Below, piece after piece: positions 17,305-28,848 of a stretch of 64,000 bases of DNA (positions within the stretch are counted from its first letter, which is position 1; every line of letters starts with the position of its first letter). The translations under genes and the position numbers were made by a program. The notes under the pieces are model-generated. The model had not been told where the DNA came from. It saw only the letters and a program-made list of their open reading frames with translations, and ran no database searches. The stretch lies in NCBI RefSeq assembly GCF_009939295.1, contig NZ_WVIC01000009.1:1-64000 (forward strand), in the 5' to 3' direction. This DNA is from Petrachloros mirabilis ULC683 (lineage in GTDB: Bacteria; Cyanobacteriota; Cyanobacteriia; Thermosynechococcales; Thermosynechococcaceae).

Positions 17305-17544
17305 AGATTTCCTGCTTCGTTGCCAGCTAAAAATGGTCAAAAAATAAATAAAAGTCCCTTCGGCGTCTGTAGCACCCATACCCATGATTGGCTTAGGATC
17401 TACGATTTGCGTCTTACACTTTCGTCGTAAGTAGCCGTTTCGAGGACTTGTCGAGCTATACGGGGGGATCGATAGCCCATCTAAGGCTGTAGTATAAACT
17501 GCTTTTTGCGGAAAGCAACAGTCTTTTGTGGATTCAAGAAAAAT

Positions 17545-17585
17545 TTTCCTTAATAAAAATTTTCTTTAAGGAAATAGATTTTTTT
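17545..17585. terminator. Bidirectional terminator between the LysR gene and thrC
   Basis: TTTCCTTAA and TTAAGGAAA form a 9-bp stem. On the plus strand it is followed by TAGATTTTTTT; on the minus strand by ATTTTT. It lies between two convergent genes, so it can stop both transcripts. Confidence 0.7.
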
Positions 17586-17655
17586 GCAGGCGGACAGTCG
17601 TCTAGTTTTACCCCATGGGGAGAAATCTGTGCCTCAGAGGGTTCAAGGTTAAGAC

Positions 17656-18750
17656 CTATGGCAATTGCATAATCTCAGCAATTTTCTCCAGGTTGGCAGG
17701 CACCCCAGGGTGAAAGTGATCTGAGCCTTGCTGAATGGCGGTGTCAGGATCTTTAAGACCGTTACCTGTAAGAACACAAACAACTGTGGCTGCTTCGGGA
17801 ACTTGATCTTTACACTTCAAAAGACCAGCTACTGATGCAGCACTGGCGGGCTCACAAAAAATGCCTTCTTGACTGGCTAACTTTTGATACGCCCTTAGAA
17901 TTTCAGCATCGGTTACAGCACTGAAGCTGCCTTGGCTGGCATGTTGAACTGCGATCGCACGCTCCCAGTTAGCCGGATTGCCAATCCGAATAGCCGTCGC
18001 CACTGTTTCTGGGTGCGACACCACGTGACCCTGCACCAACGGAGACGCCCCCGCCGCTTGAAAACCCATCATCCGAGGCAAGCGATCGCAGCGCCCTTCC
18101 TGGTGATACTGACAAAAGCCCATCCAGTACGCGGTAATATTACCAGCATTGCCCACCGGAATGCATAACCAATCCGGCGCATTGCCCAAAGCATCCACCA
18201 CCTCAAAAGCCGCCGTCTTTTGCCCTTCTAGACGGTAGGGGTTCACCGAATTAACCAAGGTAACAGGATACATCTCAGACAGATCCCGGACAATCTCTAG
18301 CGCTTGGTCAAAGTTGCCCTGAATCGCAATCACCTCAGCGCCATAGAGAAGCGCTTGAGCCAGTTTGCCCATTGCCACATAACCATCGGGAATAATAACG
18401 TAAGCTTTCAACCCCCCCCGTCGAGCATAAGCTGCCGCTGCCGCCGACGTATTTCCAGTACTGGCACAGATCACTGCCTGAGCCCCTGCCTCTTTGGCCT
18501 TGGTGACAGCCAAGGTCATCCCTCTATCTTTAAAACTTCCCGTCGGATTGAGGCCATCGTATTTAACAAACACCTGCACCCCTCGCCCCATCTCAGCCGC
18601 AATCGTCGGCACCGGAATCAAGGGCGTATTGCCCTCATGGAGCGTGATCACAGGAGTCTCTGGAGTTACAGGGAGATAAGGACGATAGGCTTCAATCAGT
18701 CCGGGCCAAGCACGGACAGCAAAAACAGGAACAACAGGACTTGAAATCAC
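17656..18750 (-). CDS. thrC: Threonine synthase
   Basis: A 364-residue PLP enzyme that converts O-phosphohomoserine to threonine. The PLP lysine lies in GSFKDRGM (about residue 74), with [23 protein letters not shown] and the phosphate loop [12 protein letters not shown] all present. Length is normal for the short bacterial form. Monocistronic, convergent with the LysR gene. Confidence 0.95.
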   Translation of the reverse strand: MISSPVVPVFAVRAWPGLIEAYRPYLPVTPETPVITLHEGNTPLIPVPTIAAEMGRGVQVFVKYDGLNPTGSFKDRGMTLAVTKAKEAGAQAVICASTGNTSAAAAAYARRGGLKAYVIIPDGYVAMGKLAQALLYGAEVIAIQGNFDQALEIVRDLSEMYPVTLVNSVNPYRLEGQKTAAFEVVDALGNAPDWLCIPVGNAGNITAYWMGFCQYHQEGRCDRLPRMMGFQAAGASPLVQGHVVSHPETVATAIRIGNPANWERAIAVQHASQGSFSAVTDAEILRAYQKLASQEGIFCEPASAASVAGLLKCKDQVPEAATVVCVLTGNGLKDPDTAIQQGSDHFHPGVPANLEKIAEIMQLP

Positions 18751-18957
18751 GGCAGTTGGAATGAACAGTGGTGTCCCTCAAGTGCTCAAAATAGCAACAT
18801 AGCAGGGTTCCCTTAGTGTACCCTGAAGCGCTCGGGAGCGATGGAGCTGATTTGCCAACAGCCAATTCACCCCCCAGGAGCCACCCTCGCACAGCGTTCA
18901 TGCAGAGTTCGCTAGCATAAAAGTATGACCCATCCCATCTCCAGGAGCTGTCTAGGC

Positions 18958-19389
18958 ATGGCTGCACAAGAACAGGTCAAACAGTTTGTCGCCAGTTGGA
19001 TGCAACTGGGCAAGCCTATTTGGATCCATGGAGGGCAAACCGCAGTCAAACCTAAAGTCATTCTCCAAGGCAATCAGTACAGTCGGGAATTTGAAGCCTG
19101 CTGGGTGATGATGCAATCCCCCGAAGCTGGTGACTGCTACTTGGAGGGGACGAACTACACCATTGCCAATTTGCTCAGCTCCGATTGGGAGATTTTATCC
19201 TGCGCTCGTTGCACCATGCCTATCCCTCTGCAATCTTTGGGGCAAAATGCAGTGCAATGCCCCTGCCACGATCTGGCCATGTGGCCCAACACTGAGCTGC
19301 CGCTGCCTCGTGCTCCCGTAGACAGCACCCACCATCTGCAACAGCTTCAACGGATGCTGCGATCGCGCGATGCCGAATCAGAACTCTAA
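18958..19389 (+). CDS. Conserved hypothetical protein with cysteine clusters
   Basis: A 143-residue protein of unknown function. It has a CARC pair near residue 90 and a CPCHD cluster about 20 residues on, which could bind a metal. The N-terminal half (about 40-80) is a mixed alpha/beta region without a motif I recognise. No signal peptide or membrane segment. The ATG at 18958 is preferred over the in-frame start at 18925. The pattern resembles proteins restricted to cyanobacteria, but I cannot assign a role. Confidence 0.7.
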   Translation: MAAQEQVKQFVASWMQLGKPIWIHGGQTAVKPKVILQGNQYSREFEACWVMMQSPEAGDCYLEGTNYTIANLLSSDWEILSCARCTMPIPLQSLGQNAVQCPCHDLAMWPNTELPLPRAPVDSTHHLQQLQRMLRSRDAESEL

Positions 19390-19399
19390 CTTCCTATCA

Positions 19400-19642
19400 C
19401 TACGGGCGACGTGACCTGTGGGGGAGCGGATCCGCAGAATCCCCACTCACCTGCCATAGAATTTTGGCCATCGCCACCAGCAAAACCCCTACTCCGACCG
19501 CAAACGCTAGAATGACCCCCACAGGCAGGGGAACCGAACGCCATAGCAAAAATCGCACGGACACAGCCGTAGCATTCTGCACCGAAAGAACCGCAATGGC
19601 AACTACCCAAGCGCCCAATATCACCGAGACCATTCCGTGCAT
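19400..19642 (-). CDS. LapA-domain (DUF1049) small membrane protein
   Basis: An 80-residue protein with two membrane helices (ILGAWVVAIAVLSVQNA and GVILAFAVGVGVLLVAMA), separated by the VRFLLW segment typical of LapA/DUF1049 proteins, whose bacterial relatives help lipopolysaccharide assembly. GAGGAAAG precedes the ATG. It is divergent from the gyrA-type gene and convergent with the cysteine-cluster gene. Confidence 0.82.
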   Translation of the reverse strand: MHGMVSVILGAWVVAIAVLSVQNATAVSVRFLLWRSVPLPVGVILAFAVGVGVLLVAMAKILWQVSGDSADPLPHRSRRP

Positions 19643-19848
19643 AGCTTTCCTCAGGGGGCTGAGTATCTATTTTCTCACGGCGGCTGATCCAATAGTCGTC
19701 CAACGTTACTAGGAGTGGCCATCCCACCTCAGCATGCAGGTCACTCGGGAACCAGCGGGGGAAACCTGTGCCCCGTGGCACATCGTCCCCACCTTGTTGC
19801 ATAGTACGGTTAACAACCCAATGATCGAGAGACACTCGAAACGCGCTC

Positions 19849-22332
19849 ATGGCTAAACAATTGAACTTTCTGGCAACCGGTAAGGTGATTTCCACCGCCC
19901 TGCACACCGAGATGGAGCAGTCTTACCTGGAATATGCCATGAGTGTGATTGTCGGGCGTGCCCTTCCCGACGTGCGAGATGGGCTAAAACCCGTGCATCG
20001 TCGTATTCTCTATGCCATGCATGAATTGGGGCTGACCCCAGATCGCCCCTATCGTAAATGCGCCCGTGTGGTCGGGGATGTCCTCGGCAAATATCACCCC
20101 CATGGAGATCAGGCCGTTTACGATGCCTTAGTGCGCTTAGTCCAGTCGTTTTCTAGCCGCTATCCCCTACTCAGCGGCCATGGCAACTTTGGTTCAGTAG
20201 ACAATGACCCCCCCGCCGCCATGCGTTATACCGAGACTCGCCTATCGGGGCTCGGCAATGCCGTATTGCTAAGTGAAGTTGGGGAAGAAACCGTTGAATT
20301 TATTGGCAACTTTGACAACTCCCAGCAAGAACCCACCGTTTTACCGGCACAGTTGCCAATTCTGCTCCTGAATGGTTGCTCTGGAATTGCCGTAGGCATG
20401 GCCACCAATATTCCACCCCACAACCTAGGGGAAGTCGTGGATGCCTTGATTGCCTTGATTGATCGACCCGATCTCTCCTTAGAAAACTTGCTGAGGCTCA
20501 TACCTGGCCCTGACTTTCCCACTGGCGGTGAAATCATTGGCACCGACGGCATTCATGACGCTTACACCACGGGACGGGGCAGTATCACCCTGCGCGGTGT
20601 CACGCACATTGATGAACAACAGCCCGGTCGCGGACGGCATCGACGCCCTATCTTGGTGATTACCGAGCTGCCATTTCAAGTCAATAAAGCAGGGCTAATC
20701 GAGAAAATGGCCGCTCTTATTAACCAGAAGAAGCTCGAAGGGATTGCTGACCTCCGGGATGAGAGCGATCGTGACGGCATGCGCATTGTGATTGAGCTAA
20801 AGCGAGATGTTCGCCCCGAGGACGTTTTAGAGCAACTCTATCGCCAAACCCCCCTGCAAACCAATTTCGGGGTAATCACCCTAGCTCTGGTCAACGGACA
20901 GCCTCGGGAACTGCCCCTCAAAACTCTGCTTCTGGAATTTTTAGATTTTCGTGAGCACACCCTACAGCGTCGCTATCAAAATGAACTCACCCAAGTCCAG
21001 CAACGACTTCATCTGGTGCAGGGCTTAGTACAGGCTCTCACCAACCTAGATGGGGTCATCGAGCTGCTGCGGCAGGCCACCGACGGCACCCACGCCAAAC
21101 AGCAGCTTCAGCAGTCTCTCAATCTGAGTGAGCGCCAGGCCGATGCTATTTTAGCCATGCCCCTGCGTCGCTTGACCAGCCTAGAGCAGCAAAATTTACG
21201 CACAGAAGTCTCTGAGCTAGAGCAGCGAATTCAGCGCTTAGAGCAGTTGCTCACTGATCGCCACGAACTTTTGAAAGAATTGAAAAAAGACCTGCGGGCA
21301 CTCAAGCGCCAGCATCAAGATGCCCGTCGCACCCAGATTCGCAATGAAGGCGAGGTCACCCTCGCCCTCGAACCGGTGGAAGATAACCAGCCTCGACGGT
21401 TAGAACTCTCCCAGAAGGGCTATGTGCGCTGCCTCTCCTTAGCCAAGCGCAATCGTTCTCCAGAGGCGGCTCCATCGGCTCAGTTGACCGAAGACTCCCG
21501 AGATTTGCCGACTTACTCCGAAGTTGTAGAGTCCAGGGATAACCTGGTGGTGTTTACCAGCAGCGGCAAAGCTTACCCTGTCAGCATTAGCGAGATGCCG
21601 ATGACGACCGCCAAAGGCAGAGGCGTCCCCTTAGTAACCCTGCTGCCAGAGTCTGCCCGTAGCGAAACCCTGGTCAGTCAAATTCTGGTCAGCCAGCTAG
21701 CCTCAGCCCATCATCTAGTGCTTCTCACCCGCCAGGGCAAAATTAAGAAGGTTGAGGCGGCAGAATTTCAAGAACTTACCGCCAGAGGGCTAAATGCTAT
21801 TAAACTGAAGCCCACAGATGAGCTCGGTTGGGTTTGTGCCCTGAGCCAAGAGACTGAAGTGGTGGTGGCTACGTCCGGAGGGCGTCTCCTGCGAACTGCC
21901 GTGACCAATCTTCCTGAAATGGGACGGGTCGCCCAGGGAAATCAAGCACTCAAGCTGCGCCAAGAGCAGTTAATTGGACTGGTGGCTCTACGACCCGACC
22001 AGGATTTAGTATTGGTGACACAAAAAGGCTATGGCAAACGGATTCCGCAAGATTTAGTCCGACCCGGCCAGTTAGGGGGGTTGGGTATACCCACGATGCA
22101 GTTCAAAACTAAATCAGATCAAGTGATGGCCTTGTTGCCAGCAGTGCCCCAAGCTCAGATCGTCTTAACAACCAATCAAGACCGAGTGGCTCACCTAGAG
22201 ATGGCTGCTTTAGATCTATGGGGTAAGGATGGAGCCGGCAGCCTATGGGTCAAGTTGCGACGAGACGAAAAACTGATCATGACCTGGCTCAAAAACCCTC
22301 AAGCCACCGATCTGGTCGCAGATCAAGGCTGA
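19849..22332 (+). CDS. Type IIA topoisomerase subunit A (GyrA/ParC family)
   Basis: An 827-residue topoisomerase A subunit. The catalytic tyrosine is Y127 (AAMRYTE), preceded by DGLKPVHRR and KYHPHGD. The coiled-coil gate and a C-terminal pinwheel domain are present. Cyanobacteria carry two genes of this family. In this one the GyrA-box position reads [11 protein letters not shown], without the full QRRGGRG motif needed for supercoiling, so it may act as a ParC-like decatenase or relaxase. The start ATG at 19849 is in the usual place. No partner B subunit is nearby. Confidence 0.88.
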   Translation: MAKQLNFLATGKVISTALHTEMEQSYLEYAMSVIVGRALPDVRDGLKPVHRRILYAMHELGLTPDRPYRKCARVVGDVLGKYHPHGDQAVYDALVRLVQSFSSRYPLLSGHGNFGSVDNDPPAAMRYTETRLSGLGNAVLLSEVGEETVEFIGNFDNSQQEPTVLPAQLPILLLNGCSGIAVGMATNIPPHNLGEVVDALIALIDRPDLSLENLLRLIPGPDFPTGGEIIGTDGIHDAYTTGRGSITLRGVTHIDEQQPGRGRHRRPILVITELPFQVNKAGLIEKMAALINQKKLEGIADLRDESDRDGMRIVIELKRDVRPEDVLEQLYRQTPLQTNFGVITLALVNGQPRELPLKTLLLEFLDFREHTLQRRYQNELTQVQQRLHLVQGLVQALTNLDGVIELLRQATDGTHAKQQLQQSLNLSERQADAILAMPLRRLTSLEQQNLRTEVSELEQRIQRLEQLLTDRHELLKELKKDLRALKRQHQDARRTQIRNEGEVTLALEPVEDNQPRRLELSQKGYVRCLSLAKRNRSPEAAPSAQLTEDSRDLPTYSEVVESRDNLVVFTSSGKAYPVSISEMPMTTAKGRGVPLVTLLPESARSETLVSQILVSQLASAHHLVLLTRQGKIKKVEAAEFQELTARGLNAIKLKPTDELGWVCALSQETEVVVATSGGRLLRTAVTNLPEMGRVAQGNQALKLRQEQLIGLVALRPDQDLVLVTQKGYGKRIPQDLVRPGQLGGLGIPTMQFKTKSDQVMALLPAVPQAQIVLTTNQDRVAHLEMAALDLWGKDGAGSLWVKLRRDEKLIMTWLKNPQATDLVADQG

Positions 22333-22531
22333 AGCGACTGCGATCGCACAAAGCTATGCAGCCGCCTCTTAGACTTGAGGTTCATCGTCAGTTGAGTAAC
22401 TTCTGCCTAGCCTATTGTGAGACAGGAACTATCTTTTCGGATCTTCCCAATGGCAGACGTCACCGTAGCCATGGAGAATTGTCAAGCAGTCTTGCCTGTT
22501 CAGCTAAATTCTACCCTAGGATAGATGACAT

Positions 22532-23011
22532 TTACAATAACTTTCTTCCCATTTTTTGAATGATGGCGGCACGACCCGCCACCATTGCCCTTTGGGGCTG
22601 AAGCAAGACAAAGATTCGCCCCGTCAACCACCCAGAAAACCCAGGTCGGCGATAGATGTAGGAATCGGGGGGACGATCTGTTTGGGCGGCCATGGCCGCC
22701 TGATCCAGCTCAAAGCCCAATTCTGTTAAGGCACGTTCAAGCTGAGTTTGAAAGCGGCGTCGATTTTGATAAGCCACTGAAAAATGAGTGGTGCGATTAA
22801 AGAGTGTACCGAGAGTGCCGGCCATTGCCCCTGTAGCGACGGCAGGCATAAATAGGTGAGGGGAAGCAGGGTGCAGGTGTAAAGCCAAGGAGCCCACCAA
22901 GGCAGCAATCAAGGTCATGAGGCTGAAGTAGTACAAAAACGTCTGCACTGCACCTGGCCCAGTAAGAGACATATCAGTCTGAGGGTCGAGGTCAGAGTTG
23001 GGATCGCTCAT
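22532..23011 (-). CDS. Conserved membrane protein downstream of shc
   Basis: A 159-residue protein of unknown function. Two hydrophobic helices (VQTFLYYFSLMTLIAALVGS and the FMPAVATGAMAGTLGTLF region, residues 23-70) precede a soluble basic domain, and a third weaker hydrophobic stretch lies near the C-terminus. It starts 26 bases after the shc stop on the same strand, suggesting a shared transcript, so a membrane or hopanoid link is possible but unproven. Confidence 0.72.
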   Translation of the reverse strand: MSDPNSDLDPQTDMSLTGPGAVQTFLYYFSLMTLIAALVGSLALHLHPASPHLFMPAVATGAMAGTLGTLFNRTTHFSVAYQNRRRFQTQLERALTELGFELDQAAMAAQTDRPPDSYIYRRPGFSGWLTGRIFVLLQPQRAMVAGRAAIIQKMGRKLL

Positions 23012-23037
23012 ATTTGTGGGAAAAAACTGATAGAAGG

Positions 23038-24960
23038 TTATGCAGCAGGCGGAGCCAACAGGGTCTGATAGCGCCCTAGTGCCGTCAGGGGAAAATGCTG
23101 TTGATACAAATGGTATTTCAGGTAAAAGTGGCAGGGGAAGCCAGTGCCCGTAAAGTACGCTTCGTTCCAGGTGCCATCTTCCTGTTGGGTGTTAAGAAGA
23201 TACTGAACCCCGCGATCTAGAGCTTCGCTGGCATAGGTGCCTGTAGCCTCTGCGGCGGCCAGGAGTCCAATCAAGGCCCAGGCGGTCTGAGAGGCGGTGC
23301 TGGTGCCCTGTCCTTTCAGCGTGGGGTCGTTGTAGCTAAAGCAGGTTTCCCCCCAGCCGCCATCGTGGTTTTGGCAGCTCACCAGCCAGTCGGCACCCCC
23401 TTGAATTTGGGTGCGGTAGTCTTGGGGGGCGATTAGAGCTAGTGCGGCCAGAACCCCACTGGTGCCGTAGATGTAGTTGACGCCCCAACGTCCAAACCAG
23501 CAGCCTTCTCGCTCTTGTTCGCCCTTGAGGTAGTGCAGTGCCCGCTGAATACTGCGGGTACCTGTACTGACATCACAGCGGCTCACCATTTCTAGCACCC
23601 GCGCCGTCACGTCGGCGGTGTTGGGGTCAATCATGGCTTTGAGGTCACCGTAGGGCAACTGGTTCAGCCAGTCTTGGTCGTTGTCAAGATCAAAGGCGGC
23701 CCAGCCTCCAGGTCTACATTGCATCGTGGCAATCCACTGCACGGCTCGGTCGATGGCGGCCTGCTTGGCGGCTTCATCGGGGAGTTGGGCTCCATGGAGT
23801 GCCATGACTACGACGGCGGTGTCGTCTACATCGGGATAAAACTTGTTGTCAAATTCAAAGGCCCAGCCGCCAGGTTCACCCTGGCGATTTTTGACCCCCC
23901 AGTCGCCGTAGTCGAGAATTTGCTTTTGCAGCAGCCATTCGCCGCCTTTCACGAGGGCGGGATGGTCACGCTCTAAACCCGATTCGGCCAGGGCGCGCAT
24001 AACCAGGGCGGTGTCCCAGACCGGGGAAATACAGGGCTGAATCCAGTAGGCACTGTCGGTTTCTAGGACAAAGTTATCGACCGCCTGAAGCCCCCGTGCG
24101 ATGATGGGGTCGTGGACGTCATAGCCGAGAGTGCGCAGAGCCAATAGGGAATTGAGCATGGCGGGAATGATGCCTCCCCAGTCGCCAGTCACTTCCTGAC
24201 GCTCTAGCACCCAGCGCTCAGCCGCCTTGATGCCTTCTTCGCGCAAGGGCACTAAGCTCAAATCTTCGGCCAGCTTAAAGAGGCTATCTAGCCCTAAAAA
24301 GAGGTCGCGCCAGTCATTGCTGCGGGGCAGCTCAAAGGTGGCGCGATCGCGTCCCTCCAGATACAGCTCGTCCAAGTTAATCACCGGATCTACCCGATAC
24401 ACGGGCTTGCGATCCATGACAATCAGCAGCGGCACCGTGCTGCCCCGTGCCCAACTCGACATTTCATAGATAGTAAAGGGGCTGCCTTCGGGTAAAAGCA
24501 TTACCCAGGCCGGCAGTGAGGGGATGCCGCGCCACTCGTAACAGCCAATCAGAGCTAGGTGCAACTTGGTAAAGACCCGAGTTTTGCTGATCCCCCCTTT
24601 AGATAAAATAAAGTCTCGGGCATGGGTCAAGGTCGGGTCTTGAGCCGGAACGCCCAGCAACCGCAGAGCCATATAGGCTTCAACAGAGGTGCTGAGGTCG
24701 CCACCATCGCCATAGAACAGTTCCCAACCGCCATGGTCTCGCTGCTGCGATCGCAGATACCCCTCTACCTTGGCCATGGGACGGGCAGCATCCGTGCCCC
24801 AAATCTTATGGAGCAGCACCCCTTCAGCCGTAATCGTGACATTGGACTCCAGTTCAGCCCACCAGTATCCAGCTTCCTGTTGCTGGGAGAGGAGATAGCG
24901 CTGGCTAGCTGCGATCGCAGCTAGCAACTTTGTGGGATTAATTCCAGATTGAACTTGCAT
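23038..24960 (-). CDS. shc: Squalene-hopene cyclase
   Basis: A 640-residue squalene-hopene cyclase, converting squalene to hopene/hopanol at the membrane surface. The protonating DXDD motif is seen as PDVDDTAV (about residue 380), and several QW motifs (QQRDHGGWE, QNHDGGWGE, QQEDGTWNE) stabilise the barrel. It is full length. Together with the HpnB-type gene at 11.2 kb it shows hopanoid capacity. The gene reads away from cpeB, leaving a 425-base intergenic region that contains a truncated family B repeat (25091-25242). Confidence 0.96.
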   Translation of the reverse strand: MQVQSGINPTKLLAAIAASQRYLLSQQQEAGYWWAELESNVTITAEGVLLHKIWGTDAARPMAKVEGYLRSQQRDHGGWELFYGDGGDLSTSVEAYMALRLLGVPAQDPTLTHARDFILSKGGISKTRVFTKLHLALIGCYEWRGIPSLPAWVMLLPEGSPFTIYEMSSWARGSTVPLLIVMDRKPVYRVDPVINLDELYLEGRDRATFELPRSNDWRDLFLGLDSLFKLAEDLSLVPLREEGIKAAERWVLERQEVTGDWGGIIPAMLNSLLALRTLGYDVHDPIIARGLQAVDNFVLETDSAYWIQPCISPVWDTALVMRALAESGLERDHPALVKGGEWLLQKQILDYGDWGVKNRQGEPGGWAFEFDNKFYPDVDDTAVVVMALHGAQLPDEAAKQAAIDRAVQWIATMQCRPGGWAAFDLDNDQDWLNQLPYGDLKAMIDPNTADVTARVLEMVSRCDVSTGTRSIQRALHYLKGEQEREGCWFGRWGVNYIYGTSGVLAALALIAPQDYRTQIQGGADWLVSCQNHDGGWGETCFSYNDPTLKGQGTSTASQTAWALIGLLAAAEATGTYASEALDRGVQYLLNTQQEDGTWNEAYFTGTGFPCHFYLKYHLYQQHFPLTALGRYQTLLAPPAA

Positions 24961-25090
24961 GATTTAGTGCCTTGAGATGTGCCCAACAATCCGTGAGGAG
25001 GATGAGGATACAGATGTGGGGAACAAAAAAAGTCGTCAAGCCGCCATTGTAAACCCCAACGCCATCGTCAGGTCAAGGCAATCCCTCCTG

Positions 25091-25242
25091 TCCTTACACT
25101 CGCCCCCCTGCCCCCCTCGCGAAGCGTGCCCGAAGGGCGTAATTTGGGGGGTTCTGAATACCTCACAGTCCCCCAGAATGGAGGATGTAGGGGGCAAATG
25201 CAGGGTGAAATCGTTTTTCTGAGACTTGTGTGTACACCGTAG
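25091..25242. repeat. Family B element, one end missing
   Basis: This is the inverted counterpart of the 13.8-kb copy: TCCTTACACTCGCCCCCCTG, a GCGAAGCGTGCCCGAAGGGCG segment and ATCGTTTTTCTGAGACTTG are shared, ending in the terminus TGTGTACACCGTAG. The other terminus is absent, so the copy is truncated. It ends 143 bases before cpeB, so part of the cpeBA promoter region is repeat-derived. Confidence 0.8.
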
Positions 25243-25337
25243 CGATGGCACCCCATTCCCGGTGAGTATTAAGGATTGTTGCTTTGTTTTTCATAAATGA
25301 GACGAGCGTCCCCCTGCTCTTTTAAGGTCGAAATTGT

Positions 25338-25353
25338 CTTGTCTAAGGACAAG
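25338..25353. promoter_or_regulatory. Palindrome upstream of cpeB
   Basis: CTTGTC-TAAG-GACAAG, a perfect 6-bp-arm palindrome 32 bases before the cpeB ATG. It could be an operator or a 5'-leader hairpin. No equivalent is seen before cpeC, so a role in shared control is not supported. The ribosome-binding site AAGGAGAG lies at 25374-25381. Confidence 0.4.
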
Positions 25354-25367
25354 TTCTGTCCTGATAA

Positions 25368-25940
<573 letters not shown>

Positions 25941-26014
25941 TTCAAAGCCTGCGTATTGATCGCTGCAAACTTTTGAAATCAGACCCCAATCAGAATCTAT
26001 TTGAGAGAGGATAA

Positions 26015-26512
<498 letters not shown>

Positions 26513-26585
26513 TCGGGTAATGAACCCCATGGGCGATTCTCTGTGAAGATTGCCTCTGCACTAAACTGAGAACGACCCATTCTCT

Positions 26586-26658
26586 GCAAGCCCAGGTGCT
26601 CTTGGTGATTGACTCAACTCTTTGGTTGAGTGGTTGCAAGGAGCCTCTGGGCTTGTTG
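26586..26658 (+). promoter_or_regulatory. Large stem-loop between cpeA and cpeY
   Basis: GCAAGCCCAGG at 26586 pairs with the CTCTGGGCTTG segment ending near 26656. Nested inside is a second hairpin, ACTCAAC (26612-26618) with GTTGAGT (26625-26631). There is no run of T after it, so it looks more like an RNA processing or stabilising element than a strong terminator. The 428-base gap to cpeY has a C-run/G-run patch around 26785-26850 and no gene I can support. Confidence 0.6.
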
Positions 26659-26939
26659 CACGCGGCAGATAGGGGTGAACACCTCTGGGGGACTAAACCC
26701 CTCATACCAATTCCCTGAACATAAGCTACACATCATCTCCCTGAGGCAGCCTGAATCCGTTATGGATTTACAGACCTGGCACTACCCCCCTGTTCCCCTT
26801 AGTTCTAGCGCAGCGGCGCGAAGCGCGAGGGACGGCGGCAGGCGGGGGTGATGCAGAGCGTTTGATTCACAACTGGCTGACTCAATCTAAACTGGGTAGC
26901 TTCAAATTCAAGAATTGGTATCACCCAGAAGACAAACCT

Positions 26940-28214
26940 ATGGATAAGCGCTTTTTTAACTTTTTTAACCTGAGCGAAACCGAGGCAATTGACCTCCTTG
27001 ATACCCCCCAAAGCCAGATTGGGCCGGAGGACTCCCGCTACATTGCCGCTGCTCATCTGGTTAACTTTCCCACGGCACTGGCGATTCAAGCCTTGATCCG
27101 CGCGGTTGACAACACTGACCCAGGCTTAGATAACCGCATCGTGCGCCGTAAGTCCATCGAGACCCTAGGACGCCTGCGGGCCACTCAGGCGTTGCCCACC
27201 ATTCACGCTTGCCTGGCCGATCCAGACCCCTATACCGTTGAAAATGCAGTTTGGGCCCTTGGAGAAATTGGATCTCGGGATCCAGCGTTGCTGGAGGACG
27301 TAGCTCAACTGCTGGAGCGCCCTAAGCAACTGTATCGGGCCATTATTCACACCCTCAGCAAGCTTGGGTATCAGCCAGCGCTGGCACGTATCCAACGATT
27401 TACAGAGGCCGAAGATTCCCCGGTGCGGAGTGCGGCAATCACGGCTGTTTGCCGCCTGACCCAGGACTATACCGCCATGGTGAAGGTGGTGGGGTTGCTC
27501 CAACATCGAGAGGTGTTTACCCGACGGCTGTGTATCCAGGACTTGATGGATGCCCAATACTATCCGGCACTTAACCCCATTGCCCGCTGCCCGGTTTCGT
27601 TGGTCTTTCGCCTGCGCGCCATTCGGCATTTGAGCGATCAAGGTCTTGCCGCTGGGGCACTTACCTTTGCAGAGATCCAACCCGCCCTGGAACAAACTCT
27701 GCGCGATCACCCCCAGGATCTAGATCTAGTGCATCGCTATGATACTCTTCCGTCCCTGGGCGTTTTGATCCAAACCCTCTACGAAACTGATTTTGGCCGC
27801 TGCTATCTGGCCGCCCACACGATTCTGGCGCATTATTCTGAGGCCGCCCCTGAGGCGTTGTTTGCTACCTATGAAGAAGAAGCTTACTGTGATTATGGCG
27901 CTCATTTTCATGTGGTGAAGTTGATGGGCTGGCTCAAACATGCCCCTGCCTACGATCTGCTCATTGAAGCCCTGCATCATCCACAGCCCCAGTTTCAAAA
28001 ATCGCGGGCGGCAGCGGCCATTGCCCTGGGTGAGTTGGGAGATCAACGCGCAATTCCGCATCTTTTACCCTGCCTGGAGGCTGGCAACTGGGAACTCCGA
28101 TATGCTGCCATAATGGCGCTGGAACAACTGGGCGATCGCAGCGGTGTTCAGTTGCTTCACGACCCAGATTGGCTGATCCAAGCCAAAGCGCGCGACCTTG
28201 CCCAACACTCGTAA
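26940..28214 (+). CDS. cpeY: Phycoerythrobilin lyase CpeY
   Basis: A 424-residue E/F-type bilin lyase built of HEAT repeats. It starts MDKRFFNFFNLSE, the usual CpeY N-terminus, and continues with repeats such as VENAVWALGEIGSRDP and YAAIMALEQLGDRSG. Known CpeY, together with CpeZ, attaches phycoerythrobilin to C82 of CpeA. The frame is open back to a TTG at 26862, but the ATG at 26940 gives the conserved start. cpeZ follows after seven bases. Confidence 0.92.
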   Translation: MDKRFFNFFNLSETEAIDLLDTPQSQIGPEDSRYIAAAHLVNFPTALAIQALIRAVDNTDPGLDNRIVRRKSIETLGRLRATQALPTIHACLADPDPYTVENAVWALGEIGSRDPALLEDVAQLLERPKQLYRAIIHTLSKLGYQPALARIQRFTEAEDSPVRSAAITAVCRLTQDYTAMVKVVGLLQHREVFTRRLCIQDLMDAQYYPALNPIARCPVSLVFRLRAIRHLSDQGLAAGALTFAEIQPALEQTLRDHPQDLDLVHRYDTLPSLGVLIQTLYETDFGRCYLAAHTILAHYSEAAPEALFATYEEEAYCDYGAHFHVVKLMGWLKHAPAYDLLIEALHHPQPQFQKSRAAAAIALGELGDQRAIPHLLPCLEAGNWELRYAAIMALEQLGDRSGVQLLHDPDWLIQAKARDLAQHS

Positions 28215-28221
28215 CCCTCCT

Positions 28222-28839
28222 ATGTCAATTGATGCTCTCTTTGCACAACTCAAACACCCCAACCCTCACCTACGGGAGCAAGCCCTGTGGGAACTGGCAG
28301 AGCAGGATGATAAAACCACGATTCCCCGGTTGATGGAAATCCTGGACGAAGAAGATGTGGTATTTCGACGCTCAGCAGTGAAAGCCCTGGGTGCCATTGG
28401 TGCTGGTGCCGTGCCTGCCATTGTGGCGGCCTTACTGCACAGCGACAATGTGACCGTGCGAGGCAGTTGTGCCAAAGCCTTGGCTCAGATTGCCGTGAAT
28501 CATCCAGATATCACCTTTCCAACCGAGGGATTGCAGGGCTTGAAGCAAGCCCTTGGAGATGCCAACCCGGTGGTGCACATTGCGGCGGCGATGGCGCTGG
28601 GTGAAATTGGCGTCCCGGCTTTGGAGGCTCTAATTGAGGTGCTGCACACTACGGATAACCCAGCTCTGGCGGTGTCTGTGGTGAATGCGATCGCAGCCAT
28701 TGGTGACCCACGCGGCGCTGAAGTCCTGAGTGCCCTGACCCAGGATGACACCATCGACGCCTACGTCCGGGAAACGGCGGTGAGCGCCCTATCCCGAATT
28801 GAGCAGGTTAACTACTTTAAATCCAAGTCTCGTCCTTGA
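28222..28839 (+). CDS. cpeZ: Phycoerythrobilin lyase partner CpeZ
   Basis: A 205-residue HEAT-repeat protein with five or so repeats (FRRSAVKALGAIGAG, VHIAAAMALGEIG, VVNAIAAIGDPRG). CpeZ acts with CpeY and is a chaperone-like partner for CpeF in attaching phycoerythrobilin. The ATG at 28222 lies seven bases after the cpeY stop; the open frame upstream (28198) overlaps cpeY and is not needed. Confidence 0.92.
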   Translation: MSIDALFAQLKHPNPHLREQALWELAEQDDKTTIPRLMEILDEEDVVFRRSAVKALGAIGAGAVPAIVAALLHSDNVTVRGSCAKALAQIAVNHPDITFPTEGLQGLKQALGDANPVVHIAAAMALGEIGVPALEALIEVLHTTDNPALAVSVVNAIAAIGDPRGAEVLSALTQDDTIDAYVRETAVSALSRIEQVNYFKSKSRP

Positions 28840-28848
28840 GCTTTTCCG

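Noticed and set aside
17211-17656. Small RNA or tRNA gene in the gap before thrC
   Set aside because: No cloverleaf, CCA end or promoter-like pair was found; only a hairpin and a terminator are supported.
19386-19907. 173-residue frame on the minus strand across the lapA and gyrA-type starts
   Set aside because: It overlaps lapA in another frame and the gyrA-type start; glycine- and cysteine-rich translation without any family resemblance.
22245-22559. 104-residue frame running off the end of the gyrA-type gene
   Set aside because: Begins inside the gene in another frame and has no recognisable domain or ribosome-binding site.
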